Origin: JBMNTQ01 sp050945815
Lineage (GTDB): Bacteria; Bacillota; Clostridia; Christensenellales; JBMNTQ01
DNA: 9,715 nucleotides
Direction of reading: 5' to 3'
NCBI GenBank assembly: GCA_050945815.1
Contig: JBMNTQ010000068.1
Coordinates: 1 to 9,715, forward strand
This document shows positions 4,670-9,715 of this stretch, piece after piece. The notes under the pieces were generated by a model. That model worked only from the letters and a program-made list of their open reading frames with translations, made no database searches and was not told the DNA's origin. Every line of letters starts with the position of its first letter. Within the stretch, counting starts at the first letter, position 1. Position numbers and translations under genes: made by a program.

Positions 4670-6016
4670 ATGGTTCATTCTTTTACATGTTTGGGGAAAA
4701 ATATTTGCATGGATGTGGACAGCGGCTGCATTTACGATATGGACGACTTGGCGTTTCAAGTAGTTTCCTTATATAAAGAAGGAAGGCAGGCTGTGTTGGA
4801 TGGTGTTGCGGGATATTCGCCTGCTGAAATTGAGGAAGCGTACCGCGAGGTGGACGGGCTTGTGCAACAAGGGCTTTTATTTACGGAATATGACTACTCT
4901 TTGGTGCAACGTCCTAAAACCGTGATCAAGGCAGCTTGCTTGCACATTGCCCACGATTGTAACCTGCGCTGTTGCTATTGCTTTGCTGCAACGGGCAGCT
5001 TTAAGGGCCAGCGCACGCTGATGGATGCTGAAACCGGCAAGAAGGCGCTGGATTTCCTGGTTGCCCAGAGTGGCAACCGCGTTAATTTGGAGGTGGATTT
5101 TTTCGGCGGCGAACCGTTTATGAATTTGGATGCTGTGCGAGAGATCGTGGCTTACGGCCGCGAGCTGGAACGAAAAATTGAAAAGCGCTTTAGCTTTACC
5201 ATCACCACCAATGCCATGGAACTGGATGATCCGACAAGGGCGTTTCTGGATCGGGAGATGAGTAATGTGGTGTTGAGCGTGGATGGACGCAAGCCTGTCC
5301 ACGATGCGATGCGCAAGACCCGGGAGGGGAAAGGCTCGTATGATACGGCTGTGGCCAACGCTTTACAAATCGCCCGGGAGCGGCAGGACAAGCAGCACTA
5401 TGTCCGCGGAACGTTTACTGCATACAACTTGGATTTTACCCAGGATGTTCTGTCTTTGCGAGACGCGGGATTCGAGCAAATTTCCATTGAGCCGGTGGTG
5501 ACGGATGAGAAGCTGCCCTTTGCCATCCGTGAACACCACCTAGAGCGAATATGCGAGGAATACGAGACTTTAGCGCAGGAATATATCCGTAGCCGCAAAG
5601 AAGGGAAGTGGTTCAACTTCTTCCATTTTATGGTGGATACGGAGGACGGCGGGCCGTGTATATCCAAACGGCTGGGCGGCTGCGGTGCGGGCAGTGAATA
5701 TGTCGCCATTACGCCGGAGGGGGATATCTACCCCTGCCATCAGTTTGCCGGGGAGGCCGACTTTAAACTGGGCAACTTGTATGAGGGGGAGTTGGATACC
5801 GATAGGATGGAGCACTTTGCAGCTTCCACCGTGCTGACCAAGGAGGAATGCCGCGACTGCTGGGCAAAGTATTACTGCGGCGGCGGCTGTGCGGCCAGCG
5901 CCTATCACGCAAACGGCGATATTAGCCGCCCATACGGCATATCCTGCGCCCTGGAAAAAAAGCGCGTAGAATGCGCGTTGGCGATTGCTGCTATTGAACG
6001 GGAATCCGCGCAATGA
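4670..6016 (+). CDS. scfB: Radical SAM SCIFF maturase (thioether-forming, SPASM domain)
   Basis: A 448-residue enzyme that installs a Cys-to-Thr alpha-carbon thioether in the SCIFF peptide. ATG 4670 follows GGAGAGGTG (4655-4663) and a directly adjacent in-frame TAG (4667-4669), so the start is secure. Residues 1-85 are an N-terminal peptide-recognition (PqqD-like) region with DVDSGCIYDMDDLAFQVV. The radical SAM core begins near residue 86, with the [4Fe-4S] motif CNLRCCYC (C97, C101, C104) and the SAM-binding GGEP (146-149). The C-terminal SPASM region has cysteines at 330, 338, 356, 394, 397, 403, 407 and 426 (YPCHQF, CRDCW, YYCGGGC) to ligate two auxiliary clusters. Length and motifs match the family (about 450 residues). 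It is cytosolic, and its gene follows its substrate gene. Confidence 0.96.
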   Translation: MVHSFTCLGKNICMDVDSGCIYDMDDLAFQVVSLYKEGRQAVLDGVAGYSPAEIEEAYREVDGLVQQGLLFTEYDYSLVQRPKTVIKAACLHIAHDCNLRCCYCFAATGSFKGQRTLMDAETGKKALDFLVAQSGNRVNLEVDFFGGEPFMNLDAVREIVAYGRELERKIEKRFSFTITTNAMELDDPTRAFLDREMSNVVLSVDGRKPVHDAMRKTREGKGSYDTAVANALQIARERQDKQHYVRGTFTAYNLDFTQDVLSLRDAGFEQISIEPVVTDEKLPFAIREHHLERICEEYETLAQEYIRSRKEGKWFNFFHFMVDTEDGGPCISKRLGGCGAGSEYVAITPEGDIYPCHQFAGEADFKLGNLYEGELDTDRMEHFAASTVLTKEECRDCWAKYYCGGGCAASAYHANGDISRPYGISCALEKKRVECALAIAAIERESAQ

Positions 6017-6059
6017 AGTAAGGTATTTCATTGACTAATTATGGGTTTGCCGATATAAT
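6011..6059 (+). promoter_or_regulatory. Sigma-A promoter for secD-secF
   Basis: TTGACT (6031-6036), a 17-bp spacer, and TATAAT (6054-6059) make a near-consensus promoter 36 bp before the secD ATG. This separates secDF expression from scfAB. CAATGAA (6011-6017) and TTCATTG (6027-6033) form a 7-bp inverted repeat that overlaps the scfB stop and the -35, possibly an operator or a chance match. Confidence 0.85.
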
Positions 6060-6095
6060 GGAATAGTTTTAGTATGTAAATAAGGAGGATACGGG

Positions 6096-7388
6096 ATGAA
6101 ATCTCGCAGCGCGATAAAAATAGGCGTCCTTCTTCTGTTGGTTATCATTCTGTTGTTCATTGGGCTTGTTGGGTTCCCGGTTGGGATATACGATGTTTTG
6201 CCCTTCGGCCACCAGGTATTGGAAGGACCGGATGTTGCCCAGGGGACCATCGTTACCTTTACCCCGGCTTCGACAACCGAGGCGACTGGAGAGGAACTGG
6301 ACGCTCTGCTCAACGATACGGTGGTTGCTATGCGCAGCCGGCTGCTTGCGTTTGGCTACGATGAGGCTACCATCAGTCGAGTAAATGAGACTGAGATTCA
6401 GGTGGTGTTGCCTGTCGGAAGCCGAAGCATGGTGAAAAACGCTACACAGATGATCTCCGACATCAGCACCCGCGCGGAGCTGGAAGTGTTGGACTATGAG
6501 GGGAATGCGGTGTTTGACGGAAGCATGGTAGACTCCTATTCGGTATACACCGGCTCTTCCGGTATACTATCGAACGACTCTAGCACAGTGTATCTGACTG
6601 TTAAGCTGGACGCAGAGGGGACCGAGCTTTTAAAAGAGAACATCTATCAAAACGTTGGACGGCAATATACGGTGAAGCTGGATGGAACAACGCTCAACAC
6701 AGACCTGCAAGGCTTCCTGATTAGCGATGGCGTCTACAACATCAGTGGTTTTGCCAGCGAGGAAAAAGCGGAGCAAGTGGGCAGGCAGCTGATAAGCGGC
6801 ACCCTTCCTCTGACATTGGCTACCGGCTCCACCTACGTTTCGACTGCATACCAGGGGGAAAACCTTCTGACCAGTATTTCTACCGCAGTCGTGATTGCCT
6901 TTTTCCTGATCGCGATTTTGCTGGTGTTATTCTATCGTTTGCCTGGGCTGGTTTCAGCGTTTACCATCGGGCTGTACATGCTTTTAGCTATGTTTGCGCT
7001 GGCGTTATTTGGTGCTCAGGTAAGCTATCCTATGATGGGCGGCCTTTTGCTCACGTTGCTGACGACGGTGGTATTTACTGTGGTCGGGTGTATGATGCTG
7101 AAAAAAGAGATGCAAACCAGCGGCGTGTTCCCGGTTTCTGTGAAATATGTGTATGATGGCCTTTTAAAACGCTTTATAGATGCCTGTGTGGCCTTGTTTA
7201 TCATGGCTTTCGTGTTGCTGTGCTTCTATGATACTCTATTGAAGGCCTTTGGAATCGGCCTTTTAATCGGCGTGGTATTGAGTTTTGCTGTATCGGTGTT
7301 CGTTCCACGGTTTCTACTGCCCAACCTGATGGGCTTGGGGCTGAACAAAACCTGCTTGTACGGCGTAAAGGAGGTGCGGGAATCATGA
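6096..7388 (+). CDS. secD: Protein translocase subunit SecD (divergent)
   Basis: A 430-residue membrane protein. ATG 6096 follows AAGGAGG (6082-6088). Layout: TM1 about 8-30, an extracytoplasmic domain about 35-255 ending with the conserved SGTLPLTL (234-241), then TM2 262-282, TM3 284-306, TM4 313-333, TM5 360-382 and TM6 384-405. Canonical SecD works with SecF to pull and release secreted proteins using the proton gradient. Two motifs are degenerate. The first-domain GxDxxGG is not recognisable near 38-50. The TM4 motif GMAVDANVLIFERI is replaced by TVVFTVVGCMMLKK, so the conserved Asp (Asp519 in E. coli) appears to be a Thr near 328. Identity as SecD rests on topology, the SGTLP and YRLPGLVSA matches, and the adjacent secF. 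It overlaps secF by 4 bp. Confidence 0.88.
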   Translation: MKSRSAIKIGVLLLLVIILLFIGLVGFPVGIYDVLPFGHQVLEGPDVAQGTIVTFTPASTTEATGEELDALLNDTVVAMRSRLLAFGYDEATISRVNETEIQVVLPVGSRSMVKNATQMISDISTRAELEVLDYEGNAVFDGSMVDSYSVYTGSSGILSNDSSTVYLTVKLDAEGTELLKENIYQNVGRQYTVKLDGTTLNTDLQGFLISDGVYNISGFASEEKAEQVGRQLISGTLPLTLATGSTYVSTAYQGENLLTSISTAVVIAFFLIAILLVLFYRLPGLVSAFTIGLYMLLAMFALALFGAQVSYPMMGGLLLTLLTTVVFTVVGCMMLKKEMQTSGVFPVSVKYVYDGLLKRFIDACVALFIMAFVLLCFYDTLLKAFGIGLLIGVVLSFAVSVFVPRFLLPNLMGLGLNKTCLYGVKEVRES

Positions 7389-8278
7389 TGAAAGGGAAAT
7401 ATCGTCTCCTGACAATCATTGGTTGCCTGCTTATCATGGTAGGCGCCGTGCTGGCTTTGGTAGCCGGCTTCAACTATGGGCCGGACCTGCGCGGTGGTGC
7501 GCAGATGACTGTCAATTTTGTAGACCGGGTGGAAGCTGCTGGAGTGGAAGCTGCCTTGAAACGCGCCGGTGCGCTGGATGCTCCTGTGGTGATGGTGGAA
7601 AAGGGGAAGAGCTCCTATGAGGCACTGATTACCTTGCGGGATGACTATGATTCCGCTTCTATGCAGACTGTGCAGGATAGGATTATGCAAGAAATTCAAG
7701 CAGATTATCCGTTTGCTGTGCAGACCGACTATGACGTTAAAGGGCCTACGATTGCGCCCAAGACTGCTTGGACCGCGGCACTGGCTTTATTGATTGCTGC
7801 CGCATTGATTTTCATTTACAGCGTGTTTCGCATACAATTCGGCGGCGCTTTTACAGTTTTGCTGTCTGGGATGTTCAGTGTGGGCCTGATGTTGGCGTTG
7901 TCGGCTATTTTCCGTGTAGAAGTGGGCAGAAGCTTTCTGATTGCGACGCTGATGACCATGGGGTATTCTGTGTTTACCTCGATGATCCTTTGCGGGACAT
8001 TGCGCGACACCATCCAGGATTTTGAGAACCAGCGAAAAAAGGCTACGGTTTTGGAGATTGCTCAAATTGTGCAGGATGGTTCGAAGAAACGTGTGCTTAC
8101 CTGTGGGATTGCGGGCTTGATTATCGTGGCGCTCATGCTGGCGCTAGGCTCGGTTGCCGTTGTGCAGCTGGCATTGCCGTTGTTGCTTGGGGTATTGGCT
8201 GTTACGTATGCTGCGCTGTTTTTCACCTTGCCGTTGCGGTATCAGCTGATGGGAAAGCGGACGGCGAAAAAGAATTAA
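7385..8278 (+). CDS. secF: Protein translocase subunit SecF (divergent)
   Basis: A 297-residue partner of SecD. ATG 7385 overlaps the secD stop (ATGA) and follows AAAGGAGGTG (7367-7376); a second ATG at 7388 is also possible. Layout: TM1 about 8-28, NYGPDLRGG (30-38, the GxDxxGG motif of SecF), an extracytoplasmic domain to about 120 ending in KGPTIAP, then five TMs at about 129-147, 153-175, 183-204, 238-257 and 262-283. The TM4 motif GYSINDTVVIFDR is here GYSVFTSMILCGT, so the conserved Asn-Asp is Phe-Thr (F197-T198). The HDV motif in the preceding helix is also gone (FSV). The acidic residue of the proposed proton path is therefore missing in both subunits. Translational coupling with secD suggests equal amounts. 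Confidence 0.9.
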   Translation: MMKGKYRLLTIIGCLLIMVGAVLALVAGFNYGPDLRGGAQMTVNFVDRVEAAGVEAALKRAGALDAPVVMVEKGKSSYEALITLRDDYDSASMQTVQDRIMQEIQADYPFAVQTDYDVKGPTIAPKTAWTAALALLIAAALIFIYSVFRIQFGGAFTVLLSGMFSVGLMLALSAIFRVEVGRSFLIATLMTMGYSVFTSMILCGTLRDTIQDFENQRKKATVLEIAQIVQDGSKKRVLTCGIAGLIIVALMLALGSVAVVQLALPLLLGVLAVTYAALFFTLPLRYQLMGKRTAKKN

Positions 8279-8299
8279 CCGGAATGTGTTTTATCATGC

Positions 8300-8336
8300 A
8301 AGCCTTTCCTTTGCAGTGACAGGGGAAAGGCTTTGA
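8300..8336 (+). other. Stem-loop between secF and recJ
   Basis: AAGCCTTTCC (8300-8309) and GGAAAGGCTT (8324-8333) form a perfect 10-bp stem with a 14-nt loop. Only TTTG follows, so termination would be weak. It may be an attenuator, a processing site, or a 3' stabiliser of the secDF mRNA. The recJ ribosome site AAAGGGTGG (8342-8350) begins 9 bp after the stem. Confidence 0.65.
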
Positions 8337-8353
8337 CTATTAAAGGGTGGGAT

Positions 8354-9715
8354 ATGCTTAGATTTAAACCGGTTTTTCAGGAAGTGGATGAAGAGAAGGC
8401 GCAATCGATTGCCCGACGCTGTACGCTTTCCTTGGAAGTGGCACGGATTATGGCTGGCCGCGGGATGGATGAAGAAACGGCGCAGGCTTTTCTGCAGTGC
8501 GGACGAGAATCCCTGCATGACCCGTTTTCGCTATCTGGGATGGACGCTGCTGCGGATCGGATTCGTGCTGCAATTGCGCAGAAGCAGAAAATTGTGGTAT
8601 ATGGCGACTATGACGTCGACGGCGTGACGGCGACTGTTATCGTAGTCAGCGCCCTGAAAGACATGGGGGCCTATGTGGACTATTATTTGCCCAGCCGGCA
8701 AGGGGAAGGCTATGGGCTGAATTGCATGGCGCTGGATGCCCTGCGCGCAGAGGGGGCGGAGCTGATTATCACGGTGGATTGCGGTATTACGGCCTTGCAG
8801 GAGGCGCAGCATGCCCGTTCCATCGGCCTGGACCTAATTATTACGGACCACCATCAGCCTTTAACCCAGCTTCCTGATTGCAGCGCTGTTGTTTCACCAT
8901 TGCTGGATGGCTATCCGTCACCGCATATTTGCGGAGCGGGCGTTGCCGCGAAGCTGGTGCAGGCGTTGCTGGGGTTGGAGGGCTTGGAGGATTACTTCGA
9001 CTTAGTGGCCCTAGGTACGGTGGCAGACGTGGTGCCCCTGACCGGCGAGAACCGTGCTTTTGTGCGTCTGGGGCTTGAAAAGATGAACCGGGCGCCTAGG
9101 CTTGCGCTGCGTCTTTTGTTGGAGGAAGCCGGGTTTTCCGGCCAAGAGATCAGCGCCCAGACGCTGGCTTATGTTGTTGCGCCCCGCATCAATGCCGCCG
9201 GCCGCTTGGGGGATGCTGGGCTGGCTGTTGATATGTTGATAGCCCGGCAGAAACCGCCGTATATACGCGAGTTGGAGCAGATGAACCGCAAGCGTCAGGA
9301 TGTGGAGCTGGAAATCTTAGAACAGGCTGAGGAAATGCTTCAAACATATGATTGGAAGAACAACCGCGCGATTGTGTTGTGCAGTGAACACTGGCACCAA
9401 GGCGTGGTGGGGATTGTCGCATCGCGTTTATTGGAACGCTATTATCGGCCGGTGGTGATGTTGTGTTTGAATGGGGAGGTTTGTACCGGCTCTTTGCGCA
9501 GCATTCCCGATGTGAATATTTTTAAAATTCTCAAAAGCATGGACCATCTTTTCCAGCGCTTTGGCGGGCACAGCGCTGCCGCCGGGCTGACGATGGACTA
9601 TAGCCAGCTAGCGGAATTCTGTTCGGGATTGAACGCTCAGCTTCAAGAGATGGCACCGGAGGCTTTTATTCCTTGCATCACATATGATACAACACTCCGC
9701 ATTCAAGACATCAAC
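8354..9715 (+). CDS. recJ: Single-stranded-DNA-specific exonuclease RecJ (3' end outside window)
   Basis: The first 454 codons of recJ. ATG 8354 follows AAAGGGTGG. RecJ degrades single-stranded DNA 5' to 3' in recombinational, mismatch and base-excision repair, using Mn/Mg at a DHH-family site. All expected motifs are intact: GDYDVDG (84-90), VDCG (141-144), TDHH (164-167), ALGTVADVVPL (219-229, with D225), PRINAAGRLGD (277-287), then a DHHA1 domain with HWHQGVVGIVASRL (346-359) and GGHSAAAG (404-411). The frame stays open to the last base. Canonical RecJ is about 560 or more residues, so roughly the final 100 or more (oligonucleotide-binding domain) lie outside. It is 75 bp after secF, a common clostridial neighbour, and has no obvious promoter of its own. 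Confidence 0.96.
   Translation, partial: MLRFKPVFQEVDEEKAQSIARRCTLSLEVARIMAGRGMDEETAQAFLQCGRESLHDPFSLSGMDAAADRIRAAIAQKQKIVVYGDYDVDGVTATVIVVSALKDMGAYVDYYLPSRQGEGYGLNCMALDALRAEGAELIITVDCGITALQEAQHARSIGLDLIITDHHQPLTQLPDCSAVVSPLLDGYPSPHICGAGVAAKLVQALLGLEGLEDYFDLVALGTVADVVPLTGENRAFVRLGLEKMNRAPRLALRLLLEEAGFSGQEISAQTLAYVVAPRINAAGRLGDAGLAVDMLIARQKPPYIRELEQMNRKRQDVELEILEQAEEMLQTYDWKNNRAIVLCSEHWHQGVVGIVASRLLERYYRPVVMLCLNGEVCTGSLRSIPDVNIFKILKSMDHLFQRFGGHSAAAGLTMDYSQLAEFCSGLNAQLQEMAPEAFIPCITYDTTLRIQDIN

Overview
The window looks like chromosomal DNA of an anaerobic, spore-forming member of the Clostridia, possibly an Oscillospirales/Ruminococcaceae-type lineage. The main reason is the block scfA-scfB-secD-secF-recJ: the SCIFF (six-cysteine) ranthipeptide and its radical SAM maturase are a hallmark of Clostridia. 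BclA-like collagen proteins, which are typical spore-surface proteins, agree with this. The genus cannot be fixed from the sequence alone.

Left part (1-2930, + strand): a probable spore-surface block. It holds the 3' part of a gene for a proline- and cysteine-rich protein with a 36-bp tandem repeat. Two tandem paralogous collagen-like genes follow, each with a conserved N-terminal domain, a Gly-X-Y stalk and a C-terminal beta-rich head; the first starts at a TTG, not at the earlier GTG. A terminator hairpin closes this pair, and then comes an unrecognised 101-aa ORF with a poor ribosome binding site.

Middle (2955-3983, - strand): a compact operon of eight tRNA genes, transcribed leftward from a near-consensus promoter at 3955-3983 in the order Pro-Glu-Met-Asp-Phe-Thr-Tyr-Leu. 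All eight encode CCA. It ends at a strong intrinsic terminator, with two more hairpins beyond it. Several apparent protein ORFs here are the usual false ORFs over tRNA genes.

3984-4400 has no supportable gene. It is AT-rich first, then a GC-richer stretch with several small hairpins leading into the scfA promoter.

Right part (4401-9715, + strand): scfA, a terminator-like hairpin, scfB, a consensus promoter, secD and secF (4-bp overlap), a stem-loop, and recJ running off the end. scfA and scfB make and modify a Cys-thioether peptide. SecD and SecF would assist Sec export, but both lack the conserved membrane aspartate thought to couple the complex to the proton gradient. RecJ is an ordinary DHH single-strand exonuclease.

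The points most worth a second look are the paired SecD/SecF substitution, the identical 5+1+17 triplet layout of the two collagen stalks, the hairpin between scfA and scfB, and the unexplained stretch upstream of scfA. No clearly new multi-gene system (defence, CRISPR, mobile element) was seen.
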